From Candidatus Saccharimonadota bacterium (GTDB lineage Bacteria > Patescibacteriota > Saccharimonadia > Saccharimonadales > Saccharimonadaceae), in the NCBI GenBank assembly GCA_015999875.1, contig JAECRG010000002.1:1-64000 (forward strand): a stretch of DNA of 64,000 bases, in the 5' to 3' direction. Positions 7,353-15,912 of this stretch are shown here, piece by piece (position 1 is the stretch's first letter; each line of letters opens with the position of its first letter). The notes beneath the pieces were generated by a model. It was not told the origin of the DNA. It did no database searches and was given only the letters and a program-made list of their open reading frames with translations. Both the position numbers and the translations under genes were made by a program.

Positions 7353-10300
7353 ATGCCTCGCGGTGGAGAGTTGGTTCGTCGACCGAGCCAGGAAGTGGCG
7401 GTGGTTACTTCTCGTGAACTTGAAGTTCGAGAGAAAAGTTCTGAGGAGCTGGCGCATATTCAGCACGAACTTGGTAAAGGCGCAGTTTCCCAGGCTGTTG
7501 AGCTGTATGAGTCGCATGCTGAACCTTTGGGGAGGGAAATTAGCAAGGATCTTGTGCGTGTTGAGGCTGCGGAAAGTACAGTGCAATTGCAAGGTGATTC
7601 CCAGGGGCTATTGCAAATTGAAGGCCGTAAAAAGCAGAAAGAGCTACCTCCTGCGCCGACGAAAGAAGTGACTCATGAGCCTATAGTTGTTGGGCATATC
7701 GATTTGAGCCACAATGCTGAACGAAAAGCCTATGATATTGCTGATCGACGCGTCGAAGGGATGAAGGAGGAGAATAGTAAGCGTTTCTTGCTGAATCCGA
7801 AGCGTATTGCCCGCAATATCTGGGGTTACAACGCGGCACATCGCAAAGTGCTCAATCAAACACGCGAACAGATACGTCAGGCACAGGATGTAAACAGTGT
7901 TGACGAAGAGTTTGATGTTGATGCGCGAAAAAGATATAGCGAAGCCATTTTTAATCAGTTTTTTAATGAGTCCGACGAAGCTATTGATACGAGTGCCAAA
8001 GAAGACCGGGAGTTTTTCGAGGACGACCATGAGGCGGCCGTGGCTGCGAAGGCACTGTATACTGAGTTTGCGCGTGCCGGAACAGAAGATAGCCCTGCGA
8101 TGACCGATGATGAGTTCAATGAGCGTATCGCCGAGGTGAAGAGGCTTATGCACGAAAACGCCGCAAGTACCGCTACTGGTGAGGTTGTGCAAGATAACTA
8201 CCTCGAGGCGGCACGCGCCATACGTGGGCGTATTGAACACGGCGAAGCGATAGAAGACGTCTTAGAGGGATTTGAATTGATGCGTGGTGAGGCACGCTCG
8301 GATGCGCGTACCGAAGTGCATAAAAACAAGACGGATGAATGGCTAGATCGTTACGAACGGACTCGAATAGGGGAGATTATTCCGTCCAATGTTGCCGCCG
8401 TGGGTATTGCTGCCGCTGGATTCTTGGCAACGAGAGGTGCGGGAGCATTGGCGAAAGTGGCTGCATTTGGCGGCGGGGCGGTAGTAATAGGTGCTATGGC
8501 TGCTAAGCGAGAGAGCGTGGATATTAAAAAACAGCGTGCTCGGCGTGAACGTGAGACATTTCGTGGTAAAGAGTTCGTTGACAGCACTAAGCGCGAGCAG
8601 GAGCTATCCGAGTTTGAGCATGAGCGAGTATCTGCTGACAAATTGGTTGAAAGCCTCACCGCCTTCAAGGAAAAGCTTGAGACAGACGGGTTTGATGAGG
8701 CAACAATCAAAGCTTCTCTCGATGAACTCGCAAACATCCAGGTGCTCAAAGACCTATCTGCATCGGAAGGAATCGACCTCTTTGACCATGGAAAAAGTGG
8801 CGACCCCACCAAGCACCTTCAGGACCGTATGCGGCTTGCACAATCTCAGGCTGAGCTTAAGTCTCTTTTGAGCGAGGCGGTTGACGCAGGTGACACAACA
8901 GTAATCGAAGCACTAGGAATTAACCCGGATGAATTATCTGACGAGTATGACAGCTACGATGCAGTCGACGCTGCGCTTGATAGTCGATCCTCGACGTTCC
9001 ATGAGGTTAAGTTGCGCGATATTTCTGCAAAAGACGAAGCATTCCAAAAGTATCGTCGCAGAGAGTCGCTTAAGAAGGGTGCAAAAGCGGCAGCGTTCTC
9101 TATGGTTGCCGGTTCACTTATGCAAGAAGTTATCGCTGCGGGTAGCAGCAGCAGTGCCGGGCTTATAGAACGATCATGGGGCGGAAACAACTCGGAAGCC
9201 GCAAGCAATACTATACTCAACGGGTTTGATAGTGGCGACAACGTAAGTGTGACACACATTCAAGAGAATCTTTCTCCTGAGCGCATCGCTGAACTAAAAT
9301 CACAGGGTAGCGAAGTGATAGCAAACAATGACACAACATATGAGACTGTCACTACGAGTGTAAATGCCAGTGAGTACGCTGCTGCTCATCCAGGTGAAAT
9401 GCGACATTTTAGTGAAGTGAATTTGTTTGACAACAATACTGAAGTATTTGACCAAAATGAACAAGGTGGCCAGCTTGCTCGTGAGATGGATGGTAGCGTA
9501 CGTGTCTGGGATACGATGGCGATGGATGGCTCCACTAGCGGTGAGACCTCGATCGATATGACGAATAGTGAAAATAATGTGTTCAGTATGGCGTTCAAAG
9601 AGCCGGACGGTACCTACTCTCATAAAGTATTTGAATATGGGCAAAGTATCGATCCGCCATACGCTGACATGTTGTATGAAAAAGACGACGGGACTTGGGG
9701 GTTCAAGGGTGATGGCTATGTGGCATGGGGTCAATCATCAGGTGAGTCACTAGATGTGGCTGCGTCTATCGCTGGTGATGGTGGACCAAATACGCTCACC
9801 ACTACAAGTGAAGTACCGACAGTTCATTATGACTATGAAATACGCACCGGTGCTCAAGGCGACAGATCGCTTGATGTGCCACCCGCAGTGTGGTCACCAT
9901 CTCGTAGTCGCATTGGAAATGCGCGTCGACCAAATACTGCAGCTACTGCAGTTGAGGCGCCACCTTCTAAGGAAGTAGCTTTAGTGCCACCTTCGACAGT
10001 GGGGAATGAAGGTGCGCCAGAACCGACGAGTCCACAGCCAGGCCCGCGTGAAATCGAAGCCCGTCCGTCGCAACCCGAGCTACCACCAGTTCAGTCAAAA
10101 GAACTTGAGGTGCGCGGCGAGAGCTTGCCGTCAGAAAGAGAATCTGCTCGTCCTGCGCTTGAATCGCGCGAACGCCAAATTGCTCGTGAGGCTGGTTGGC
10201 CACTACTTGATATTCGGATCGGCACTAGTCAAAATGTTTCATCGGAACGTTGGGCTGATGCGGCACGCTACATACAGCAGATACGTACAGAGTCTCCTGG

Positions 10301-10829
10301 TGTTGGGAGTGAGCTAGAGCAGCTACGTCTAGCGTCTGAGCTTGCGATGAATGATGGTGCAGATGCGGAGACGGCCGGACTCTTAACTACGCTTTACACG
10401 ATGAACGAGGCAAACACTTCAACTCAACCGGTTGCAGAACGCTCGCCGGTCGTCCAACCCGAGCAGACTTCAGGGGCGAGCACAGCTGATCAAGAGACTG
10501 ATAACGAGGCCTCTGATGGGGCAGAAGATTCACGCGAGACTGAGGCGAGAGCAGTTTCTGAGCGCATAGATAGTATGAACACAAAGCTTACCGCAATTGT
10601 GGAGGCGAACAGGGTGGAGGCTGAAGGGTCGGCGGGTATTACACCTGAAATACTTGCTCAGGCACGAGCTGTATATGAGCTTGTCATACGCCAGAAAGGC
10701 GCTGATATTACTGATAAATCTTTGGCACGTCGAGCTGCTGCGGAAACTCACCCGGATGGAGCTAGTGAAGATGAAAATCCTGAGTTGATCAGGGCGATTA
10801 ATTGGATAAATGAACGACTTAGGGACTAA
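7353..10829 (+). CDS. Giant membrane-associated protein with C-terminal J-domain-like segment
   Basis: An 1158-residue protein of unknown function. Charged N-terminal region; hydrophobic Gly/Ala-rich stretch at about 345-385 that could be a helical hairpin; charged coiled region; weaker hydrophobic stretch at about 570-600; then a Ser/Thr/Asp-rich region. The last 70 residues resemble a J-domain: helix II ending in HPD at residues 1133-1135 and a helix III of the type ENPELIRAINWINERL. J-domains stimulate Hsp70, so the tail may recruit DnaK if it is cytoplasmic. A short motif near the N-terminus (SRELEVRE) recurs near residue 910 (SKELEVRG). A GGAGAGG site precedes the ATG. It follows the second DUF5663-like gene and ends 4 bases into convergent fmt. 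Confidence 0.7.
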   Translation: MPRGGELVRRPSQEVAVVTSRELEVREKSSEELAHIQHELGKGAVSQAVELYESHAEPLGREISKDLVRVEAAESTVQLQGDSQGLLQIEGRKKQKELPPAPTKEVTHEPIVVGHIDLSHNAERKAYDIADRRVEGMKEENSKRFLLNPKRIARNIWGYNAAHRKVLNQTREQIRQAQDVNSVDEEFDVDARKRYSEAIFNQFFNESDEAIDTSAKEDREFFEDDHEAAVAAKALYTEFARAGTEDSPAMTDDEFNERIAEVKRLMHENAASTATGEVVQDNYLEAARAIRGRIEHGEAIEDVLEGFELMRGEARSDARTEVHKNKTDEWLDRYERTRIGEIIPSNVAAVGIAAAGFLATRGAGALAKVAAFGGGAVVIGAMAAKRESVDIKKQRARRERETFRGKEFVDSTKREQELSEFEHERVSADKLVESLTAFKEKLETDGFDEATIKASLDELANIQVLKDLSASEGIDLFDHGKSGDPTKHLQDRMRLAQSQAELKSLLSEAVDAGDTTVIEALGINPDELSDEYDSYDAVDAALDSRSSTFHEVKLRDISAKDEAFQKYRRRESLKKGAKAAAFSMVAGSLMQEVIAAGSSSSAGLIERSWGGNNSEAASNTILNGFDSGDNVSVTHIQENLSPERIAELKSQGSEVIANNDTTYETVTTSVNASEYAAAHPGEMRHFSEVNLFDNNTEVFDQNEQGGQLAREMDGSVRVWDTMAMDGSTSGETSIDMTNSENNVFSMAFKEPDGTYSHKVFEYGQSIDPPYADMLYEKDDGTWGFKGDGYVAWGQSSGESLDVAASIAGDGGPNTLTTTSEVPTVHYDYEIRTGAQGDRSLDVPPAVWSPSRSRIGNARRPNTAATAVEAPPSKEVALVPPSTVGNEGAPEPTSPQPGPREIEARPSQPELPPVQSKELEVRGESLPSERESARPALESRERQIAREAGWPLLDIRIGTSQNVSSERWADAARYIQQIRTESPGVGSELEQLRLASELAMNDGADAETAGLLTTLYTMNEANTSTQPVAERSPVVQPEQTSGASTADQETDNEASDGAEDSRETEARAVSERIDSMNTKLTAIVEANRVEAEGSAGITPEILAQARAVYELVIRQKGADITDKSLARRAAAETHPDGASEDENPELIRAINWINERLRD

Positions 10830-11755
10830 GCTAGCCGAGAGCTATAACCTGCAAGAAATGCCTGTATGGGCATTTCTTTTTTGCCAAGCGGTTTTACTTG
10901 GTCTATAGATAAAGAGCCTTCTCTGGTGTTCACTATGAGAAGTGAGGTGGCTACATCTATTTTATAGGTGCCAGGCGCGTTCAAATCTGAAGGTACTGCG
11001 TGCGCAGCCGTGATAATAAGATCGAGACCACCAATCATAGCTCGACACTGAGGCCAGTACGCATATGCGCGGATTTTGCGTTCAATTTGCTCTGCGGTTT
11101 CTTGTGTCCAGTCGAGTAAGCCATCTTCTTTTTTGATGAGTTGACAGTAGGAGGCGGCTGCATCATTTTGTGGTGCGGCAGGGATAGTTTCGTCAAGTAT
11201 CCCGGGCAATATGCTTGTGAGCAAGTCTGCACCACGTGTTCCAAATTTCGCGTAGAGCTCTGGCGAAGTTTCGCTACCTTCGAGCGGAGTAGTTTCCTGT
11301 AGATACACAGGCCCAGCATCCATCGCGGCAGAAAGCTGCATGATACTGATGCCGGTCTCCGTGTCACCGTTTAAAATAGCCGACTCAATAGGGGAGGGTC
11401 CTCGATAGGCAGGTAGGAGTGAAGGATGAATGTTGATGATGCCAGGAGTGAATAAGTCGATGATTCGCTGTGGGATAATTTTGCCGTAGCTGACCAACAC
11501 ACCAGTGGGTGAGTCAAATTTATTAACATCTTCTGTGATATCTGTAAGTTTTGTGGGCTGCCAGACTGGTATGTTGTGTTGTTCGCCGATTTCTTTGACT
11601 CGTGGCTTAGACAATTGTTTATTTCGCCCACGTCGAGTGTCTGGCTTAGTGATGATAGCGCCTATAGTATAGCCGTGGGCGATAAGTGCTTCGAGTGTGT
11701 ATGCGCTAAAATCTTCAGTACCAAAGAATAGGATTGTCTTTGATTTTTGTATCAT
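10826..11755 (-). CDS. fmt: Methionyl-tRNA formyltransferase
   Basis: A 309-residue enzyme that formylates initiator Met-tRNA using 10-formyl-THF. The formyltransferase core shows the Asn-His-Asp catalytic set: INIHPSLLPAYRGPSPIESA for N and H, and AAMDAGPVY for D. The C-terminal OB-like tRNA-binding domain follows (SYCQLIKKEDGLLDW onward). The chosen ATG (MIQKSKTILFFGTEDF) places FFGT at the usual distance from the N-terminus; a longer frame to 11785 lacks a ribosome-binding site. It overlaps the end of def by about 40 bases, the classic def-fmt pairing. The stop codon overlaps that of the convergent 1158-residue gene by 4 bases. Confidence 0.95.
   Translation of the reverse strand: MIQKSKTILFFGTEDFSAYTLEALIAHGYTIGAIITKPDTRRGRNKQLSKPRVKEIGEQHNIPVWQPTKLTDITEDVNKFDSPTGVLVSYGKIIPQRIIDLFTPGIINIHPSLLPAYRGPSPIESAILNGDTETGISIMQLSAAMDAGPVYLQETTPLEGSETSPELYAKFGTRGADLLTSILPGILDETIPAAPQNDAAASYCQLIKKEDGLLDWTQETAEQIERKIRAYAYWPQCRAMIGGLDLIITAAHAVPSDLNAPGTYKIDVATSLLIVNTREGSLSIDQVKPLGKKEMPIQAFLAGYSSRLA
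10853..10882 (+). terminator. Terminator of the 1158-residue gene, inside the fmt coding region
   Basis: Stem aagaaatgcc / ggcatttctt followed by six T residues. It lies within the 3' coding part of fmt on the other strand. Confidence 0.8.
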
Positions 11756-12290
11756 AGTCAACTGGCTCCAGCTCACCGTTCTCATCTAGGCGATAGAACG
11801 CTTTGGTGTTATCTTTGATGTGATCGATGAAAACGATTCCGTTTGTATGGTCGATCTCGTGCTGCAAGACACGAGCAAGGAATCCTTCGGCTTTGATGCG
11901 AACCTCGTCACCGTTTGTATCGAGTGCTTTTACTCGTATTTTAGAGTAGCGAGGTACTTTGCCGTACACTTCCTTGACGCTGAGACAGCCTTCGTAATCG
12001 TCTACTATTTCACCTTCGTATTTTATGATCTCTGGGTTAATAAGTGCTGTAAAATCTGTGTTGTCTTTGTGGTCAAAGTCACTTCTCACGATGACGACAC
12101 GTTCGAGATGGTCAACTTGCACTGCTGCGATAGCTGCGCTGATCTCGTGTGGTCGTGATGCTTCCCAATCTAATGCGGCGCTCGTAAGATCTTCAATCAA
12201 TGCACGCGTCTCATCTGTCACTACGTGTACTCGAACGGACTTCTGGCGAAGATGCGGATTCGGTAGTGCAATTACGTTTTCTTTTTTCAT
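11715..12290 (-). CDS. def: Peptide deformylase (motif I degenerate)
   Basis: A 191-residue enzyme removing the N-formyl group from nascent proteins. Motif II EGCLSV and motif III QHEIDHTNG supply the Cys and two His metal ligands and the catalytic Glu. Motif I, normally GxGLAAxQ, reads SAAIAAVQ: both glycines are replaced while the Gln is kept, so catalytic efficiency is uncertain. The C-terminal tail is charged. The ATG is 8 bases after a TACAAT -10 box (12299-12304 on the complement), suggesting a nearly leaderless mRNA; an in-frame TTG at 12296 is an alternative. First gene of the def-fmt unit. Confidence 0.9.
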   Translation of the reverse strand: MKKENVIALPNPHLRQKSVRVHVVTDETRALIEDLTSAALDWEASRPHEISAAIAAVQVDHLERVVIVRSDFDHKDNTDFTALINPEIIKYEGEIVDDYEGCLSVKEVYGKVPRYSKIRVKALDTNGDEVRIKAEGFLARVLQHEIDHTNGIVFIDHIKDNTKAFYRLDENGELEPVDYDTKIKDNPILWY

Positions 12291-12335
12291 TACCAACTAT
12301 TGTACGATACAACTGAAAAAAACGACAGGGGTGAA

Positions 12336-12809
12336 TTAATTGCCGAATTTACTAGTTACGTTGACGCGAACCCCACTTTGCTCCGGTGTGTAAGAGAGGA
12401 TGAAGCGCGTACATGTGTGGATTGCCAGCGTACACTGGTTTGCCGTACCCGTATCACGATATGCAATATAGCCGTATTGTGCAGTGTTGGCACTGGCGCC
12501 CCAGATGTAAGAAAATATCGGAGCGGATACGCTACCTGCGCCCGGTGAGGTCAATGCACTTTCTGTTACGCGCAGTTCTGTCGCGATAAACGTACTCCCG
12601 GTGATAGTCGCTTGGTCGGGGTATTTTCCGAAGCGTTCATAGTATGATTCGAGACTCGCTGCCATAGTATCGATATCAGCAACCCGTTCATTGTCGCGTG
12701 CACGAACTTGCATGCTTGAGTATGAGACTGTACCGATGGTCGCAAGAATTGCGATTACCGTGATGACGATAATAATCTCTACAATTGTGAAGCCAAGGCG
12801 CTGTTTCAT
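12336..12809 (-). CDS. Type IV pilin-like protein (prepilin)
   Basis: A 157-residue prepilin. The N-terminus MKQRLGFTIVEIIIVI has the class III leader: short basic peptide, Gly at -1, Phe at +1, Glu at +5, then a hydrophobic helix of about 20 residues. The globular part includes DIDTMAASLESYYERFGKYP, typical of pseudopilins and minor pilins. It has two C-terminal cysteines (QCTLAIHTC). Start chosen at the prepilin leader; the longer frame lacks support. It lies 43 bases after priA on the same strand, with a possible -10 TACTAT upstream. The prepilin peptidase and assembly ATPase are not in the window. Likely part of a type IV pilus or competence pilus. Confidence 0.85.
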   Translation of the reverse strand: MKQRLGFTIVEIIIVITVIAILATIGTVSYSSMQVRARDNERVADIDTMAASLESYYERFGKYPDQATITGSTFIATELRVTESALTSPGAGSVSAPIFSYIWGASANTAQYGYIAYRDTGTANQCTLAIHTCTRFILSYTPEQSGVRVNVTSKFGN

Positions 12810-12852
12810 AGTGCTTTCATAGTAGCAGTTGGGGATTGTAAGCACAAGCAGC

Positions 12853-14802
12853 TTACGACAAGAGACTGATGGGATCGACTTCATATTGCCAATGTGCTCC
12901 CGCCGGCAATTCAGCTATGAGTTCCAGGAGGTGTGCGCGTTTTGGTGACCTCACGGTAATTTGCCAGCGATAGGTGCCAGCTTGTTTTTCGTAAAACGCT
13001 GGCGTGGGGCCGAGTAGCGTTTCGTGAGGTAGTAGTTTAGTGCGTAGCAGCTGGGTAAACTTTCGCGCATTTGCGATCGCTGCGGCTTCTGTCTTGTATG
13101 CGCATACAAATTTTAATAAGTACGAAAATGGTGGGAAAGAATACTGTTTGCGATGGTCGATCTCTGCCTTATAAAACCCAAAGTAATTTTGTTGCACCCC
13201 ATCGAGTATCGCGACGTGTCCGGGCTGGTAAGTTTGTACGACGACAGAAGTAGGGGCGTCGGTGCGTCCTACTCGACCCACTGTCTGTGCGATCAACTGA
13301 AATGTTCGCTCGCTTGAAGTGAAGTCAGGTAGCCCAAGCCCTACATCCGCTTGTATGATACCGACGGTCTCGAGGTGGGGTAGGTCGATGCCTTTTGCAA
13401 TAACTTGTGTGCCGATGATAATATCTATGTCGCCATCGTACAATTCCTTGTAGCGACTATCGACAGAGTGATCTTTGCCACTATCGCCATCGAATCGAAC
13501 AATTTTTTTGTTCGGGAATATTCTTGCAGCCTCTGTCTCGATTAGCTTTGTACCGATGCCCTTGTGAATGATATCGCTATTATGACATTCGGGGCATGAG
13601 GTGGGCACGGGTATGATATGACCGGATATGTGACTTACAAGTTTATGGAGGTCTGCATGGAGCGTTAGGGGCGTGCCTGTTTCTGGATCGACAGCCGTCC
13701 AGCCACAATTTTCGCATAGCGTAACTGCGGCACTGCCGCGTCTATTGTGAAAAAGTAGTACTTGTTTGCCGGCAGAGAGTGTTTTAGTTGCGCGAGCTAC
13801 TAGCGCATCTGAAAAGAATCTATGTTGTGTGAAGTTGCCGCGTTTTGTCATGTCGATTGTCATGACGTTTGGCGCCAGCGCCTGTGCATGGGCGCGATTC
13901 GGCAGGGTGATTATAGGGGCATGGGCGCGCGAGGCTGCATAATATTCGGCAACAGGAGGCGTGGCGCTACCAAACACCACCCGGGCTTTGTGTGCACCTG
14001 CGAGGATGGTGGCTACACGCAAGGCTGAATATCGTGGAGACTGTTCTTGTTTGTAGCTCGGCTCGTGCATCTCGTCGACGACTATCAGACCAATACTCGC
14101 AAGTGGTAAAAATAGCGCAGATCGAGGACCGATGACCACAAAAGGAGTAGTCGCTTCTAGCGCTTGCTGCCATGTTTGATGCCGTTCAGCTTCTGTTTGC
14201 TGTGAATGCGCGAGAAGGGTCTGTGCGGGGAATTCCTGTAAAAACTCATCGACAAGCTGCGAGGTTAGTGCTATTTCTGGCACAAGAATTATCGCAGATT
14301 GGCCACGAGCCAGCGCTTGTCTGGCAAGTTCTTTATAAACTAGCGTTTTGCCGGATCCGGTAACGCCCACCAGGAGGTGTGTTGTCTGGGCCGAGCTGGC
14401 TATGGTGTCGATCGCCGCTTGCTGTTCGGCGTTGGGTGTTAGGTGCTTGTGTTCCCGGATAGGTGGTTTGATAGTTGCGGCACGTTCGCGGCGTTTTTTG
14501 TCGATGCCACGCGGCAACATGCTTGATAGCACCAGACTAAGGGGTGTTGCATAGTAGCTACTCATCCACTTTGCTGTGGCTATGAGCTGAGGTGGTAGGG
14601 GTCTGGAGGTGATGTCGGCAGTAATTTCTCGAGTTACGAAGGAGGGCTTTGTGACACTTCTCATCACTACGCCTAGACAAGAGGTTTTTCCTACGGGCAT
14701 TCGCACTACGGCGCCGTGCGCAAGTTGAGCTGCGCTATGGTATGTAAATACATCTACGCCGGTGCGCACTATTTTGGTTGGAGCAACCTCGTAGTAGTAC
14801 AT
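12853..14802 (-). CDS. priA: Primosomal replication restart helicase PriA, one zinc site lost
   Basis: A 649-residue 3'-5' helicase that reloads the replisome at stalled forks. It has the N-terminal 3'-DNA-binding domain, Walker A GVTGSGKT, VVDEMHEP in place of DEEH, and C-terminal motifs (GTQVIAKGIDLPHLETVGI; QTVGRVGR). Normal PriA carries eight zinc ligands as four CxxC pairs. Here only the first and last pairs remain (C363/C366 and C403/C406). The middle two are replaced by DPETG and SHISG segments. Start set at MYYYEVAP (14802): a perfect TATAAT (14810-14815, complement) sits 7 bases upstream, and this matches the usual PriA N-terminus; longer frames exist to 14859. Confidence 0.93.
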   Translation of the reverse strand: MYYYEVAPTKIVRTGVDVFTYHSAAQLAHGAVVRMPVGKTSCLGVVMRSVTKPSFVTREITADITSRPLPPQLIATAKWMSSYYATPLSLVLSSMLPRGIDKKRRERAATIKPPIREHKHLTPNAEQQAAIDTIASSAQTTHLLVGVTGSGKTLVYKELARQALARGQSAIILVPEIALTSQLVDEFLQEFPAQTLLAHSQQTEAERHQTWQQALEATTPFVVIGPRSALFLPLASIGLIVVDEMHEPSYKQEQSPRYSALRVATILAGAHKARVVFGSATPPVAEYYAASRAHAPIITLPNRAHAQALAPNVMTIDMTKRGNFTQHRFFSDALVARATKTLSAGKQVLLFHNRRGSAAVTLCENCGWTAVDPETGTPLTLHADLHKLVSHISGHIIPVPTSCPECHNSDIIHKGIGTKLIETEAARIFPNKKIVRFDGDSGKDHSVDSRYKELYDGDIDIIIGTQVIAKGIDLPHLETVGIIQADVGLGLPDFTSSERTFQLIAQTVGRVGRTDAPTSVVVQTYQPGHVAILDGVQQNYFGFYKAEIDHRKQYSFPPFSYLLKFVCAYKTEAAAIANARKFTQLLRTKLLPHETLLGPTPAFYEKQAGTYRWQITVRSPKRAHLLELIAELPAGAHWQYEVDPISLLS

Positions 14803-14809
14803 ACTTCTT

Positions 14810-14815
14810 ATTATA
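14810..14815 (-). promoter_or_regulatory. -10 box of priA, leaderless start
   Basis: TATAAT on the complement with 7 bases to the ATG at 14802; transcription would begin at or next to the start codon. No good -35 is visible. Confidence 0.55.
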
Positions 14816-14875
14816 CGTATTTTATCCATAAAAAGGATTTGGGGTATTTCTATCGCCACGTCGCTAGGATACTGC

Positions 14876-14881
14876 TACACT
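14876..14881 (+). promoter_or_regulatory. -10 box of the PRTase-like gene, leaderless start
   Basis: TACACT followed by 6 bases and the ATG at 14888, so the predicted transcription start is the A of the ATG. The -35 region is weak. Confidence 0.5.
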
Positions 14882-14887
14882 GCTAGT

Positions 14888-15544
14888 ATGTATTTCGAAA
14901 GTAGGGCAGCGGCTGGTGACGAGCTGACGAAACAACTCATAGAAAAGTATCGCTACGAAGACTGTGCGGTACTGGCGCTTACCGATGGTGCGGTATTGGT
15001 GGCCGAACCGATTGCGACGGCACTCCATAGTGTACTGACGATGCTGCTTATCGAACCAATCGAAATTCCTGGTGAAGGGATTAATATCGGCGGACTAAAT
15101 CAATCGGGTAGGTTTACCTACAACGGTATGTTGAGTGCGGGCGAGATCGAAGGATTCCGCCAAGAATATTTTGGTTATTTCGAAGAAAAAAAGCGTGAAG
15201 GCATGATGCGCATTAATCGTTTGCTTGGCGATGGTGGCCTTGTAAACAAAGATTTGCTCAAAGGTCGTCATATTATTTTAGTCTCTGATGGCTTCCATGA
15301 TGCGGCGTCACTTGATGTGGCGATGGACTTCTTGAAGCCAATCAATATTCAAAACTTGATTGTTGCCACGCCAACTGCCACGGTAGCTGCAGTGGACCGA
15401 CTGCACGTGGCTGTAGACGAGATGTACATACTCGATGTCAAAGATAACTTTATGGGTGTCGATCATTATTTTGACGACAACAATGTGCCATCGCATGAAG
15501 ACACGGTCAAAAAGATCAACGATATTATTTTGAACTGGCAATAG
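14888..15544 (+). CDS. Phosphoribosyltransferase-like protein
   Basis: A 218-residue protein resembling the type I PRTase fold. Strand DCAVLALTDGAVLVAEPIATAL matches the N-terminal core. HIILVSDGFHDAASLDVAMDFL sits where the PRPP loop (usually DDGxxTGxT) belongs but lacks the TGxT part. LIVATPTATVAAVDRL matches the following strand. Catalytic activity on PRPP is therefore doubtful. A paralogue could use a different phosphorylated ligand or act as a regulator. No signal peptide. The gene diverges from priA; both start codons lie next to -10 boxes. A small winged-helix gene follows 65 bases downstream. Confidence 0.6.
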   Translation: MYFESRAAAGDELTKQLIEKYRYEDCAVLALTDGAVLVAEPIATALHSVLTMLLIEPIEIPGEGINIGGLNQSGRFTYNGMLSAGEIEGFRQEYFGYFEEKKREGMMRINRLLGDGGLVNKDLLKGRHIILVSDGFHDAASLDVAMDFLKPINIQNLIVATPTATVAAVDRLHVAVDEMYILDVKDNFMGVDHYFDDNNVPSHEDTVKKINDIILNWQ

Positions 15545-15551
15545 GCGGGTC

Positions 15552-15580
15552 TTGAGAAAAACCCAAATGTTGTGTAGAAT
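15552..15580 (+). promoter_or_regulatory. Promoter of the winged-helix gene
   Basis: -35 TTGAGA (15552-15557), 17-base spacer, -10 TAGAAT (15575-15580). Confidence 0.6.
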
Positions 15581-15609
15581 GATATAAAGATAGGTGGCAA
15601 GTTACAGTT

Positions 15610-15909
15610 ATGTTAGATGTTTTCATTACTTCACGAGTTCGACGAAAGATTGTTGTGGTGTACGCCAAGTACCCAGATTTCCGCACGCATGTACGTGGGC
15701 TCGCAAAGCTAATCAAGGAAGATCCGGGCAATATTCAGCGAGAGCTCAAAAAACTTGAAAAAGTTGGATTTTTGACAAGTGAAAAACAAGGCAATACAAA
15801 AATCTACTCCACCAACAAGCAGTTTCCAATTTTCAAAGAACTTCAGAGTATTGTCATTAAGTCTCAGCAGCATTCATCTCGTCCGAAACGTCCATCGACA
15901 GGCATTTAA
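15610..15909 (+). CDS. Small winged helix-turn-helix regulator (ArsR/MarR-like)
   Basis: A 99-residue basic protein. Residues about 8-75 fit a winged helix: helix 1 SRVRRKIVVVYAKYP, the HTH with recognition helix GNIQRELKKLEKVGFL, and the wing LTSEKQGNTKIYSTN. The C-terminal tail is basic. It resembles single-domain transcription regulators of the ArsR-like class without metal-binding cysteines. Its target is unknown. A promoter lies upstream (15552-15580) and an AGGTGG site about 12 bases before the ATG. RecJ begins 3 bases after the stop, so the two genes are likely co-transcribed. Confidence 0.7.
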   Translation: MLDVFITSRVRRKIVVVYAKYPDFRTHVRGLAKLIKEDPGNIQRELKKLEKVGFLTSEKQGNTKIYSTNKQFPIFKELQSIVIKSQQHSSRPKRPSTGI

Positions 15910-15912
15910 CCA

